In this document: piece after piece, positions 1-6,854 of the stretch
Layout of the letters: the number at the start of each line of letters is the position of its first letter
Position numbering within the stretch: position 1 is the first letter of the stretch
DNA from: Oscillospiraceae bacterium
Lineage (GTDB): Bacteria; Bacillota; Clostridia; Oscillospirales; Ruminococcaceae
Reading direction: 5' to 3'
Length of the DNA: 22,428 nucleotides
NCBI GenBank assembly: GCA_003531585.1
Contig: DQFX01000056.1
Span: forward strand, 21,996 to 44,423
Program-made: the position numbers and the translations under genes
Notes under the pieces: model-generated
Told to the model about the DNA's origin: nothing
The model's database searches: none
Seen by the model: only the letters and a program-made list of their open reading frames with translations

Positions 1-38
1 ACCGGTTTTTAGAGGTTCCCTGTAAATAATTCATGCGA

Positions 39-114
39 TTTCCCAGACGGGAAACCGCTCCTGCTTATATCATACACCATTTGCAGATTTTTTGCAAGCG
101 GTTTTAAAAAATCT
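39..114. repeat. AT-rich inverted repeats in left-edge intergenic DNA
   Basis: No gene is visible in 1-229. Two small inverted repeats are present. TTTCCC (39-44) pairs with GGGAAA (49-54). AGATTTTTT (85-93) pairs perfectly with AAAAAATCT (106-114) around a 12-nt loop. The first ten bases end in a T run after ACCGG and could be the tail of a terminator belonging to a gene left of the window, but the other arm is missing. The function of these repeats is not known. Confidence 0.4.
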
Positions 115-171
115 TTTATAAATCAAGAACCATAGCAGGTTATTTTTCCCTTTTATTCACTAATAATGTGT

Positions 172-200
172 AAAGGCGGAGGTATTTCGCCGCCGCCTTT
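172..200 (-). terminator. Probable intrinsic terminator of the vWA lipoprotein gene
   Basis: AAAGGCGG (172-179) is perfectly complementary to CCGCCTTT (193-200), with a 13-nt loop. It lies 30 bp beyond the stop of the minus-strand vWA gene. The U tract in the minus direction is short and broken, so termination may be incomplete. Confidence 0.5.
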
Positions 201-229
201 GAAAGCACAACATCGGATTTACTGCAAAA

Positions 230-1705
230 TCACTCGAGGTATTCTCCGACTATCCGCACCATCATATCATTGAGCTTCTCGACATCGTAGCTGCCGATGG
301 TGGGTTCAATGTGGTCGTACCCTATGCCGCTGTCGTTGGTGAGGAACGTGTAGGTGCCGCCGGTTTTCAGCGCCATGCTCCGCAGCAGGTACTCGCAGGA
401 CTTGTCAACGCCGCTCGCCGCCACCGGAACTATGCGTATGCCCTTTTCAGCGGCTTCGCCGACGTGCTTCACCGTTTCGTCGATTATCTGCACGTCCCCG
501 TGCGGCGGAGCGTCCAGCACAAGGAACATCACCTTAACGGAATCCTCGTCCCAGTTGTGGGAAACCGCGCTCTTCAGCGCCGTGTGCACCGCCTCGGGAG
601 TGTCCCCGCCGCCGTCAGCGGTCTGCTCGGATATCGCCGTTACCGCCGCCGCGAGGTCGGTGGTGAACGGGTATTCCCGCACTACGTACTCGTCGCCCTC
701 GTCGCGGTAGAAATTCACGCTTATCCGGGTCGGGACATTCGCGTTTTCACTGCGGATACGCGTCACCACGTCCTCGAGTTCGCATACCAGGTACTCAAGC
801 TCGTCGCCCATGGAGCCTGTAGTATCGCACATTATCATCAGGTCGAGGGACTTCGGAACGGGCTCAGCCGCGCCGTCCAGCGTGAATTCCGGCTCGATGC
901 CGCCGTTTACCGCCTCCGTGAACGTCTGGGTGCTGCCGCCGTATTCCACGGTGAATTCCTCGGCGCCGCCGGACATTTCAGACTTTGCCCAGAACAGGTA
1001 CGCCCTGCCCTTGTTGTCGGTGACTGCGGAAGTCCCCATTCCGGAGACCTTCGCGCCGGAAACCGCAGCGCCGGAGCTGTCCCTGACCGTCACAGCAGCG
1101 CGGTACTCCATTCCGGTGCGCCAGGTCTCCAGGTATCCCGCCCAGTCTGCGCCGTAGTTGTTGCTGGAATACAGGCTGTTCCAGAAGTCCCAGTTTTCGT
1201 TGTCGTTCCACTCGCCGCCGGTCAGAAGTCCCGCGCGCGGGTCTATCCACGGCTCCTCAGGCTCTATCGGGTCTATGGGTCCGATGGGGTCGATGGGGTC
1301 TATCGGAACTAACGGGTCTGTCGGCCCGGGGCAATCTGCAAAGCCGTCAGCCGCCGCCATTTCTGCGTCCGCGAATACTTCCCCTTCCGGCAGCGCCATG
1401 CCGCTGTCACCGCTCTTAACTCCTCCGATGTCGGTGGGGGCGTAGTCGTCTGAGGGTGACTCACCTGCGGAGTGCTCCGGCGCAGCAGTTGAAGGCGCGG
1501 AGGTAGACATAACCGGAGAAGAAGCCGCTGGATCAGCGGAACTAACCGGACTAACCGAACTTGCTGAACCTGCCGAACCTACGGAACCCGCTGAACCCGC
1601 TGAACCCGTCAAAACCGCCGAACCTTCCACAGAGTTTCCGCCGGAAGAACACCCTGTAAGCAGCGCCGCAGCCGCCAGCAGAGCTATAACAGAACGTCTT
1701 TTCAT
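230..1705 (-). CDS. Secreted lipoprotein with von Willebrand factor A domain
   Basis: 491-aa predicted surface lipoprotein. The N-terminus (MKRRSVIALLAAAALLTGC) is a lipoprotein signal peptide with lipobox LTGC and lipidated Cys19. I chose the ATG at 1705 because the AAAGGAG Shine-Dalgarno lies 10 nt upstream; the in-frame ATG at 1714 is only 1 nt from it. Next comes a low-complexity Gly-Ser-Ala tract (residues 34-50), a Ser/Pro/Ala-rich linker and a PIDPIDPIGPIDPIEP spacer before a segment resembling a carboxypeptidase-regulatory or Ig-like beta-sandwich (AAVTVRDSSGAAVSGAKV). The C-terminal half is a vWA domain: D294-T-T-G-S298 forms the metal-ion-dependent adhesion site, followed by GGGDTPEA and LVLDAPP. 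Such domains bind protein partners or matrix through a divalent metal. It stands alone, with its own terminator. The partner is unknown. An adhesin or surface stress sensor is possible; the vWA assignment is firm, the role is not. Confidence 0.85.
   Translation of the reverse strand: MKRRSVIALLAAAALLTGCSSGGNSVEGSAVLTGSAGSAGSVGSAGSASSVSPVSSADPAASSPVMSTSAPSTAAPEHSAGESPSDDYAPTDIGGVKSGDSGMALPEGEVFADAEMAAADGFADCPGPTDPLVPIDPIDPIGPIDPIEPEEPWIDPRAGLLTGGEWNDNENWDFWNSLYSSNNYGADWAGYLETWRTGMEYRAAVTVRDSSGAAVSGAKVSGMGTSAVTDNKGRAYLFWAKSEMSGGAEEFTVEYGGSTQTFTEAVNGGIEPEFTLDGAAEPVPKSLDLMIMCDTTGSMGDELEYLVCELEDVVTRIRSENANVPTRISVNFYRDEGDEYVVREYPFTTDLAAAVTAISEQTADGGGDTPEAVHTALKSAVSHNWDEDSVKVMFLVLDAPPHGDVQIIDETVKHVGEAAEKGIRIVPVAASGVDKSCEYLLRSMALKTGGTYTFLTNDSGIGYDHIEPTIGSYDVEKLNDMMVRIVGEYLE
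1261..1312 (-). repeat. In-gene tandem repeat coding Pro-Ile-Asp spacer
   Basis: A 9-nt-periodic repeat reads as PIDPIDPIGPIDPIEP in the vWA lipoprotein. It probably forms a stiff extended spacer between the cell-wall-proximal linker and the globular domains. Copy number could vary by slippage. Confidence 0.7.
1556..1606 (-). repeat. In-gene tandem repeat coding Gly-Ser-Ala linker
   Basis: Nearly identical 9-nt units (GGTTCAGCG-like on the minus strand) encode GSAGSAGSVGSAGSASS at residues 34-50 of the vWA lipoprotein, just after the lipidated cysteine. This is a typical flexible tether between the membrane anchor and the mature domains. Confidence 0.7.
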
Positions 1706-1714
1706 AATCACCAT

Positions 1715-2045
1715 ACTCCTTTCGTGGGGGGCATTTGTATATAATACCAGGAACTCCCTGAAAAGGTTGCATTGAAATTCAGATACGCAGGCTTATATAA
1801 TAGGTATTATATATGACGATTGTGTAAAATGCATATAAATTCTCCCGGTTCATCAGGGCGCATTTTTTCCCGGAAAGGCTGAAATTATGCAGAAATCCTG
1901 CAATTGGTTGAAAACTCATGTTTATGTTGATTATTTTGTTGAAAGTTTTTTGTGTAATCTTCACAAGTGCAGGGCGAAATGAAAATGATTTATTCTGCAA
2001 AAAACTGAAAATCAGCGTTAAAAGTGTTAAATTTCAATTTTTGTG
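1715..2045. other. Intergenic region between divergent vWA and ptsH genes
   Basis: About 330 bp of AT-rich DNA upstream of the ptsH promoter. I see no convincing gene. A 73-codon minus-strand frame at 1779-2000 has no Shine-Dalgarno and unlikely composition. The promoter of the vWA gene must lie here; TATTAT- and TATAAT-like hexamers are present on the minus strand, but none has a convincing -35 partner. An inverted repeat at 1950-1966 is listed separately. Confidence 0.5.
1950..1966. promoter_or_regulatory. Inverted repeat TTGTG-N7-CACAA (candidate operator, site A)
   Basis: TTGTGTAATCTTCACAA has perfect 5-bp arms around a 7-nt centre. It lies about 80 bp upstream of the ptsH -35 box. It has the same arm sequence and spacing as the inverted repeats at 2581-2597 and 18130-18144. 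The half-site resembles a Rex half-site (TTGTGAA), but canonical Rex sites have one more central base, so the binding protein is not identified. Confidence 0.35.
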
Positions 2046-2074
2046 TTGACGGCTGAATCATTTTTGGATATACT
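2046..2074 (+). promoter_or_regulatory. Sigma-A promoter of ptsH
   Basis: The -35 TTGACG (2046-2051) and -10 TATACT (2069-2074) are separated by exactly 17 bp. Transcription should start near 2081, giving a 5' leader of about 140 nt before ptsH. Confidence 0.8.
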
Positions 2075-2122
2075 ATAACCAAGAGATAAGGGATAAGACA
2101 GCACAGAGCTGCGATCCCAACT

Positions 2123-2147
2123 CGGCAGTGCATATAACGGCAGTGCA
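2123..2147 (+). repeat. 10-bp direct repeat in ptsH leader
   Basis: CGGCAGTGCA occurs at 2123-2132 and again at 2138-2147, a 15-bp period, inside the untranslated leader of ptsH. A third partial copy (CGGCAG) is at 2191-2196. This could be a binding site on the RNA or DNA; no known motif is recognised. Confidence 0.4.
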
Positions 2148-2168
2148 GAACAAAGAAAGATAATACAA

Positions 2169-2205
2169 CGGAAGTTCACTTCCGGCATTACGGCAGAACT
2201 TTTTT
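2169..2205 (+). promoter_or_regulatory. Mutually exclusive hairpins before ptsH (possible attenuator)
   Basis: CGGAAG (2169-2174) can pair with CTTCCG (2179-2184). Alternatively, AAGTTC (2172-2177) can pair with GAACTT (2196-2201), with CCG/CGG inside, and this hairpin runs into a six-T tract (2200-2205). The two structures share bases and exclude each other, as in a terminator/antiterminator switch. The second stem is weak, so this is only a suggestion. The ptsH Shine-Dalgarno AGGAGG (2206-2211) follows directly. Confidence 0.3.
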
Positions 2206-2220
2206 AGGAGGTTTTAAACT

Positions 2221-2484
2221 ATGTGCATGAAAGACGTAGAAGTAAAGAACCAGGTTGGTCTCCACGCAAGACCCGCAACTTTCTTTATCCAGAAGGCTAA
2301 CGAGTACAAGTCTTCCATCTGGGTCGAGAAGGAAGAGCGCAGAGTAAACGCAAAGTCCCTGCTCGGTATCCTCTCTCTCGGTATCGTTGGCGGCGCTAAG
2401 ATCCGCATCATCGCTGACGGCAGCGACGAGCAGCTCGCTGTTGACGGCCTCGTTAAGCTCGTAGAGAGCGGCTTCTCTGAGTAA
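2221..2484 (+). CDS. ptsH: Phosphocarrier protein HPr of the phosphotransferase system
   Basis: 87-aa cytoplasmic phosphocarrier. HPr takes phosphate from PEP-phosphorylated Enzyme I on His15 and hands it to sugar-specific EIIA domains. In Gram-positive bacteria, HPr kinase phosphorylates Ser46 to form the CcpA co-repressor. Both are visible: VGLHARPA with His15, and NAKSLLGILSLG with Ser46. The length is normal for the family (85-90 aa). The presence of His15 argues against the paralogue Crh, which lacks it. The start at 2221 has AGGAGG 9 nt upstream. It is transcribed alone: ptsI is not in the window. A strong promoter at 2046-2074, a long leader and abundant-type codons fit a highly expressed gene. 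HPr identity is near certain; which paralogue it is if several exist cannot be told. Confidence 0.96.
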   Translation: MCMKDVEVKNQVGLHARPATFFIQKANEYKSSIWVEKEERRVNAKSLLGILSLGIVGGAKIRIIADGSDEQLAVDGLVKLVESGFSE

Positions 2485-2522
2485 TCTGACTCGGGACATA
2501 TAAGCGGCGTTTCGCTGCAAAG

Positions 2523-2570
2523 AATCAGGATTTAGGGGCAGGATCCGTTCATACGGTTTCTGCCCTGATT
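2523..2570 (+). terminator. Probable terminator of ptsH
   Basis: A long imperfect hairpin: AATCAG (2523-2528) with CTGATT (2565-2570), or GGGCAG (2536-2541) with CTGCCC (2560-2565), plus inner CCG/CGG. Only a poor U tract (TGTT) follows, so some read-through into the next gene is likely. Confidence 0.45.
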
Positions 2571-2580
2571 TGTTCAGGCA

Positions 2581-2597
2581 GTGTAAATCGTTTACAC
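2581..2597. promoter_or_regulatory. Inverted repeat GTGTAAA-TCG-TTTACAC (candidate operator, site B)
   Basis: A perfect 7-bp inverted repeat with a 3-nt spacer, placed 19 bp upstream of the start codon of the following lipoprotein gene. The core TGTAAATCGTTTACA matches site C (18130-18144) at 12 of 15 positions. It looks somewhat like a CcpA cre box but has one extra central base. Binding here would block transcription or initiation at the lipoprotein gene. Confidence 0.45.
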
Positions 2598-2616
2598 ACG
2601 CAATTTCGGAGGATCT

Positions 2617-3393
2617 ATGAAAAAGACCATCGCCGCAGTTCTCGCGGCTGTTTCCATCTCCCTTGCCGCAGGCTGCGCGGCGAATCTCCCGGCGGGCTAC
2701 GACAAATTCACCGCCGCACGAGAGAAATACGAGACCCTCAGCAGCGGCAGAGTGACCATGACCGACCTTACCACCGGCGATGAAATAATGCGGTTCAGCT
2801 TTTATTTCAACGTCAACGACGAGATGGTGTTCAGCTACTGGGGGAGCTGGCAGGGCGAAGAACAGCAGGCGTACAGCGACGGTGCGGAATTTTTCTACAA
2901 GGAATCCGGGGACGAGAAGTGGACGGTCATCAGCTCCGACGACGACGGGTACATCTACAACGTGTACAACCGCGGATACCGCTACCCCTACGCGGAGGGC
3001 AGGCTGTTCTTCCTTGCCGGGGAGGCTGTCCGGAACGCGGGGATAATCGAAAGCGGCGACGGCCCGACCTCCATCACCTACACCTACGACCCGGAGAAGC
3101 TGAATTCCGCTTCAATGCCCGGCGTGCAGGAAGATATCCAGAGCTTCGAAAGGCTGACCACGACCCTTGAGATCGACCAGCAGGGATATCCGTCGAGCTT
3201 CACAGAGGACGGCTCAGTAGTCACCGCCGCCGGAGAGGTCATGGACTTCAACATGCGCATCGACATCTCCGATATCAACGATGTCTACGACGTACAGAAC
3301 CCGGTCGGCGAGATCTACAAGAAGGGCGAAAAGCCTGCCGAAAATTCGGAAAGCTCAGGAAATTCGGAAAGCTCCGAAAGTTCAGAAAACTGA
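2617..3393 (+). CDS. Predicted lipoprotein of unknown function
   Basis: 258-aa secreted lipoprotein. MKKTIAAVLAAVSISLAAGC is a signal peptide with lipobox LAAGC and lipidated Cys20. The mature part is rich in alternating beta-strand segments (RFSFYFNVNDEMVFSYWG, SITYTYDP, TTTLEIDQQGYPSSFTED), a pattern seen in LolA/LppX-like lipid-binding lipoproteins, but I see no diagnostic motif. The C-terminus is a low-complexity tail of repeated Ser-Glu-Asn units (ENSESSGNSESSESSEN), strongly acidic. GGAGG lies just before the ATG. It is followed by a strong terminator and preceded by an inverted repeat that could be its operator; no clear separate promoter is seen, so it may partly rely on read-through from ptsH. 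Lipoprotein status is well supported; the function is unknown. Confidence 0.85.
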   Translation: MKKTIAAVLAAVSISLAAGCAANLPAGYDKFTAAREKYETLSSGRVTMTDLTTGDEIMRFSFYFNVNDEMVFSYWGSWQGEEQQAYSDGAEFFYKESGDEKWTVISSDDDGYIYNVYNRGYRYPYAEGRLFFLAGEAVRNAGIIESGDGPTSITYTYDPEKLNSASMPGVQEDIQSFERLTTTLEIDQQGYPSSFTEDGSVVTAAGEVMDFNMRIDISDINDVYDVQNPVGEIYKKGEKPAENSESSGNSESSESSEN

Positions 3394-3399
3394 TAAATT

Positions 3400-3439
3400 A
3401 CCGCCGGAATGCGCTGATTACCGCGCTTCCGGCGGTTTT
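3400..3439 (+). terminator. Strong intrinsic terminator
   Basis: ACCGCCGGAA (3400-3409) pairs perfectly with TTCCGGCGGT (3427-3436), with GCGC/GCGC inside, followed by TTTTG. It ends the lipoprotein transcript. Confidence 0.88.
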
Positions 3440-3471
3440 GTCTGAAATTTCCGTGAATTCGCTTCAGGCGG

Positions 3472-3500
3472 TTGCAAATTTCCCGGAAGTGTGCTATAAT
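3472..3500 (+). promoter_or_regulatory. Sigma-A promoter of the M23 peptidase gene
   Basis: The -35 TTGCAA (3472-3477) and -10 TATAAT (3495-3500) are separated by 17 bp, and a TG two bases before the -10 makes it extended. The leader is about 50 nt. Confidence 0.85.
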
Positions 3501-3554
3501 ATTTCATAAGTGTAGAAAATAACGCAGTACTTTGTTAAAAGTAATGGAGATAAT

Positions 3555-5312
3555 ATGAGCAACGAAAATCCAACGAGCACCCGCGTCAGCGCAGGCGCTT
3601 TATATGACAACACGTCAGCCGCCGGGGAATACCTGTTCTCGGTGATGATGGTCATGCTCGCCGCGCTCGGAAAGGCGCTGGCAAGGCTGTTCGCCGCGAT
3701 AGACCGCCGTCTGGGCTGGCTCGGCGGCAAGATACTCAGCGGGCTGAAAATCCTCGGCGAGAAGATAGCTTCGCCGTTCCGCAGGTACGGCATGGCTTTA
3801 CGAATGGGCTGCGCCGACATACGCCGCGCCCATGCAGACGGGATCGTACCGGCGTGCAAAGCCGGTTTCCGCATGGTAGGCCGCATTCTGTTCGGAAAGC
3901 GCGGACTTGCAGTCACGCTGTGCAACTGGGCGCTTCCGATAATTAGCTGCGTGTTCCTGTTCAGCGTGGTGACATACGCCAACAGCATGACCTACGCGCT
4001 GAGGCTCTCTGTAAACGGCGACCTGATGGGCTACGTTTCAGACGAGACGGTGTTCACCGAGGCGGAAAAAATCGTGCAGCAGAGGATAACCTACCTCGAC
4101 AGCAACACCGAAATGTTCAGCTTCAACAGCGACTACACCGTTGAAATGGTGGGCTACGGCTCGACTATGACAAAATACCAGCTCGCCGATAAAATGCTTC
4201 AATCCATGGGAGCCGAGATTTCCTACGCATACGGAATGTACATAGGAAACTCCTTCTACGGAGCGCTCGAAACCAAAGACCGCGTAGACGCAGCTCTTGA
4301 GGACCTGCTCGACCAGTACCGCGAGGGCGGCGACGAGACCGTACAGTTTGAAAGCGAGATAAGCTACGAGCCGGGGCTGTACCTTACGGAAAGTATCGTC
4401 AGCGAGGACTCGATAATAAAGCTCATCACCTCTAAGAAGAGCGTTGCGGCGTACTACACCGTGGTCGATGGAGATTCCCCCTACGGCATACTCGACAAGC
4501 TCGAAATGTCCGAGGAGGAGGTCGCTCTGCTGAACCCCGGTTTCTCAATGGACAGCTCGCTGTTCATCGGCGATAAGATCCTTATAAACCAGGAGGAGCC
4601 GTTCCTTGCGGTTTCCGTCACGAGGACCGAGACCTACGACGAGCGCACTCCCTACGACACCACGTACACCGAGGATTCCACGCATTACGAAGGAACCTCC
4701 ACAATAGTGCAGGAGGGCGTAAAGGGAACCGAGCGCGTTACCGCGAACGTTTCCTACATCAACGGCATTGAGACCCGCCGCAAGGTCATCGAGAGAGTAA
4801 CTATAGAGGAGCCTACGACCGAGATAATCTCCATGGGCACAAAGGCAAAGCCTGCGGGAGTCACCGCTAACATACCGGATAACATGCCTATCGGACAGTT
4901 CCTGTGGCCGGTCGGCGGCGACGGCGGTCAGATCTCCGAGATGATGTACGGCTACGGCGGATACTACGGTCACAGCGGCATTGATATCTCCGCGCCGTAC
5001 GGAACGCCTATCTACGCCGCGGAATCCGGTACGGTCATCCTGGCGTCGTGGTACTACGGCTACGGAAACTGCGTAATGATCCAGCACGCGAACGGCATGG
5101 TGACGGTCTACGGCCACGCAAGCTACCTGCACGTTTATGTAGGTCAGCAGGTAACTATGGGCGAGGTCATTGCGGACGTTGGTTCCACGGGACAGTCCAC
5201 CGGCAACCACTGCCACTTCGAGGTGAGACTCAACGGAATGAACGGCATGCGTCTCAATCCGATAAATTACCTCCCGTGGCACAGGAGAGCCTCCTGGTGC
5301 GTTGAGTACTGA
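3555..5312 (+). CDS. Membrane-anchored LysM-G5-M23 cell-wall endopeptidase
   Basis: 585-aa predicted peptidoglycan hydrolase. Layout: a cytoplasmic, Lys/Arg-rich N-terminus with amphipathic helices (1-117); one membrane span (about 118-141, CNWALPIISCVFLFSVV); an extracellular linker; a LysM-like module (about 300-343, YYTVVDGDSPYGILDKL to GDKILI); a G5 domain (about 350-430); and a C-terminal M23/LytM zinc peptidase. Catalytic and zinc residues are all present: H473-x3-D477 (HSGID), H521 (YGHAS) and H552-C-H554 (HCHFEVR). M23 enzymes cut peptide cross-links in the wall, and complete motifs suggest an active enzyme rather than an EnvC-like activator. The family usually starts close to its membrane span; here about 117 residues precede it, which is unusual. 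GGAG lies 5 nt before the ATG. Single-gene unit with its own promoter and terminator. Confidence 0.92.
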   Translation: MSNENPTSTRVSAGALYDNTSAAGEYLFSVMMVMLAALGKALARLFAAIDRRLGWLGGKILSGLKILGEKIASPFRRYGMALRMGCADIRRAHADGIVPACKAGFRMVGRILFGKRGLAVTLCNWALPIISCVFLFSVVTYANSMTYALRLSVNGDLMGYVSDETVFTEAEKIVQQRITYLDSNTEMFSFNSDYTVEMVGYGSTMTKYQLADKMLQSMGAEISYAYGMYIGNSFYGALETKDRVDAALEDLLDQYREGGDETVQFESEISYEPGLYLTESIVSEDSIIKLITSKKSVAAYYTVVDGDSPYGILDKLEMSEEEVALLNPGFSMDSSLFIGDKILINQEEPFLAVSVTRTETYDERTPYDTTYTEDSTHYEGTSTIVQEGVKGTERVTANVSYINGIETRRKVIERVTIEEPTTEIISMGTKAKPAGVTANIPDNMPIGQFLWPVGGDGGQISEMMYGYGGYYGHSGIDISAPYGTPIYAAESGTVILASWYYGYGNCVMIQHANGMVTVYGHASYLHVYVGQQVTMGEVIADVGSTGQSTGNHCHFEVRLNGMNGMRLNPINYLPWHRRASWCVEY

Positions 5313-5319
5313 TAATATT

Positions 5320-5352
5320 AAGGAGCTGCATATTTCATGCAGCTCCTTTTTT
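5320..5352 (+). terminator. Strong terminator after the M23 gene
   Basis: AGGAGCTGCA (5321-5330) pairs perfectly with TGCAGCTCCT (5338-5347), followed by a T run to 5352. Confidence 0.93.
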
Positions 5353-5357
5353 ACTAT

Positions 5358-5389
5358 GAAAAATGGAGCTGTTTTCGCAGCCCCATTTT
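5358..5389 (-). terminator. Terminator of folC and the long minus-strand operon
   Basis: AAAATGG plus GCTG (5360-5371) pairs with CAGC plus CCATTTT (5378-5389), with one internal mismatch. In the minus direction it ends in a run of U. It lies 4 bp beyond the folC stop and back to back with the plus-strand terminator. Confidence 0.8.
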
Positions 5390-5392
5390 ATA

Positions 5393-6658
5393 TTACACAA
5401 GGTATTCCCGCACAGCGGCAGCAAAATAGAAGCTCCCGCCGAAGTACATCAGACCGCCCTCGCGGTCGCGGCGCGCAAACTTGAGAGCCTCACGGGGAGA
5501 ATGGAATATCTCCGCCCCGTCAAGCCCGGAGATGCGGCGCAGTTCCTCCGCAGGAACCTCCCCCTCGGAGAAGCCGTCGCAGAAATACACCCTGTCAAAG
5601 CAGGGCAGTATTTCCTGTAGAAACGCGCGGTGATCCTTCGTGTTCATCATGCCGATGAACGCAGTCCGGCGCTCGTACCCGGAATCCTCAAGCGCTGAGC
5701 GCACCGCCCTTGCCGCCTGCGGATTGTGTCCGCCGTCAAGCAGTATGTCCCCGGGGAGCAGCTCCATTCGCGCGGGGATCCTGGCGCGCTCTATGCCCAT
5801 CGCGATGTGCGCCGGAGTTACTCCGGCGCAGGTCAGCGCCTCTATCGCTGTAAGTGCGTTCGTTACCTGGTAGGCTCCGCCGAGGTTCAGGCGGTACTCC
5901 TGCCCCCTGTAGCGGAATCTGCTGCCGCGAAGCCCGGGCTTTTCCAGTATCTCCAGCTCCGAGCGGTCGGGAGTTATCAGCCTTGCGCCAGTCTGTGCGC
6001 AGCGTTCGCGGATAACCTCCATCGCAGGCCCCGGAATATCCAGTGCCGCAACAGCGTTACCGCCCTTTATTATGCCGCATTTCGAACGCGCTATCTCCTC
6101 CACGGTGCCGCCAAGTATCTTCGTGTGGTCAAGACCTATCGAGGTGAAAACCGCGCACTCCGGCTGCTTTATCACGTTCGTGGAATCCAGCGTGCCGCCG
6201 ATACCCGCTTCCAGCACTACCCAATCCACCTGCTTTTCAGCATAGAAGAGGAACGCCGCCGCGTTAAGTATCTCAAACTGCGAGAATTCGAGACCGCCGC
6301 ACTGCTCCGCTGCGTCGGCGACCTTGTTCAGGAGCCGCGCAAGGTCGGCGCAGGAGATCTCATACAGCCCGTCGGGGTAGCCTATCGCTATGCGCTCGCA
6401 TACGCTGCGGACATAGGGCGAGGTAAATTTCCCCGCGGTGAATCCCGCCGCGGCAAGCGATGAGGCGCAGAACTCCGCCACGGAGCCTTTGCCGTTCGTA
6501 CCCACGATGTGGATATAGCGCAGCTTATTCTGAGGGTCGCCTAGCTTATGGCACAGAGCCTCGAACCTGGACAGATCCTTCACCGGTGCGCCAAAGTGCG
6601 AGTACTGCCCCAGGAACTGTTCAATTTCGCCGCATTCGCAGCTCAGTGCCAGCCGCAT
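5393..6658 (-). CDS. folC: Folylpolyglutamate synthase / dihydrofolate synthase
   Basis: 421-aa cytoplasmic ATP-dependent ligase that adds glutamate to dihydropteroate and/or folates. Mur-ligase fold: P-loop GTNGKGS at residues 53-59, then the folate-loop region (AGKFTSPYV and VCERI), SIGLDHTKILG in the middle, and LDGGHNPQAA in the C-terminal ligase domain. Length is usual (about 420-430 aa). I chose the ATG at 6658 because GGAAGGA (6668-6674) lies 9 nt upstream; a GTG at 6676 has no Shine-Dalgarno. Its start overlaps the end of the preceding small membrane gene by 16 nt, which suggests coupled translation. Last gene of the long minus-strand operon. Whether it also has dihydrofolate synthase activity cannot be decided by eye. 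Confidence 0.94.
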   Translation of the reverse strand: MRLALSCECGEIEQFLGQYSHFGAPVKDLSRFEALCHKLGDPQNKLRYIHIVGTNGKGSVAEFCASSLAAAGFTAGKFTSPYVRSVCERIAIGYPDGLYEISCADLARLLNKVADAAEQCGGLEFSQFEILNAAAFLFYAEKQVDWVVLEAGIGGTLDSTNVIKQPECAVFTSIGLDHTKILGGTVEEIARSKCGIIKGGNAVAALDIPGPAMEVIRERCAQTGARLITPDRSELEILEKPGLRGSRFRYRGQEYRLNLGGAYQVTNALTAIEALTCAGVTPAHIAMGIERARIPARMELLPGDILLDGGHNPQAARAVRSALEDSGYERRTAFIGMMNTKDHRAFLQEILPCFDRVYFCDGFSEGEVPAEELRRISGLDGAEIFHSPREALKFARRDREGGLMYFGGSFYFAAAVREYLV

Positions 6659-6822
6659 TCGTCGTAGTCCTTCCACTTCTCATGGTAGCGCATCTCGTCT
6701 GCGAGCTTCATGCAGATGTAAGCCACCGCGCCTGCGACAACGATCACAGCGCCGATTATCGGGATAACTACCTTAGCGGTAGGGCCGATCTTCTTCTGAA
6801 CTCTTTCGTGAATAGTTTTCAT
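6643..6822 (-). CDS. Small single-pass membrane protein (59 aa)
   Basis: 59-aa protein beginning MKTIHERVQKKIGPTAK. Residues about 18-38 (VVIPIIGAVIVVAGAVAYICM) form one hydrophobic helix. The N-terminal end is positively charged and the C-terminal end is polar (RYHEKWKDYDECGWH). AAAGGA lies about 10 nt before the ATG. It fits between rsmI (32 nt away) and folC (16-nt overlap), so it is very probably a real gene of the operon although short. I do not recognise the family. The charge distribution suggests N-in topology. Confidence 0.75.
   Translation of the reverse strand: MKTIHERVQKKIGPTAKVVIPIIGAVIVVAGAVAYICMKLADEMRYHEKWKDYDECGWH
6668..6674 (-). promoter_or_regulatory. Shine-Dalgarno deciding the folC start
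   Basis: GGAAGGA on the minus strand, 9 nt before ATG at 6658. It lies inside the coding sequence of the upstream 59-aa gene and rules out the upstream in-frame GTG at 6676. Confidence 0.75.
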
Positions 6823-6854
6823 AGAATTACGTTCCTTTCTGTAATAACCTGTCG

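Noticed and set aside
311..1312. Long plus-strand frame opposite the vWA gene
   Set aside because: It lies opposite a gene with signal peptide, lipobox and vWA motifs; its own translation (Arg/Val/His-rich) shows no domain. It is an antisense shadow caused by high GC at third positions.
1556..1606. Short regular repeats considered as CRISPR
   Set aside because: The units are 9 nt, in frame and without spacers; they code for a Gly-Ser-Ala linker. No CRISPR array or cas gene is seen in the window.
1779..2000. 73-codon minus-strand frame in the vWA-ptsH gap
   Set aside because: Non-ATG start without Shine-Dalgarno, AT-rich composition and no recognisable motif; more likely promoter DNA.
2221..2484. 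HPr-like protein considered as Crh
   Set aside because: Crh lacks the phosphorylatable His15; here GLHARPA keeps it, so HPr is the better call.
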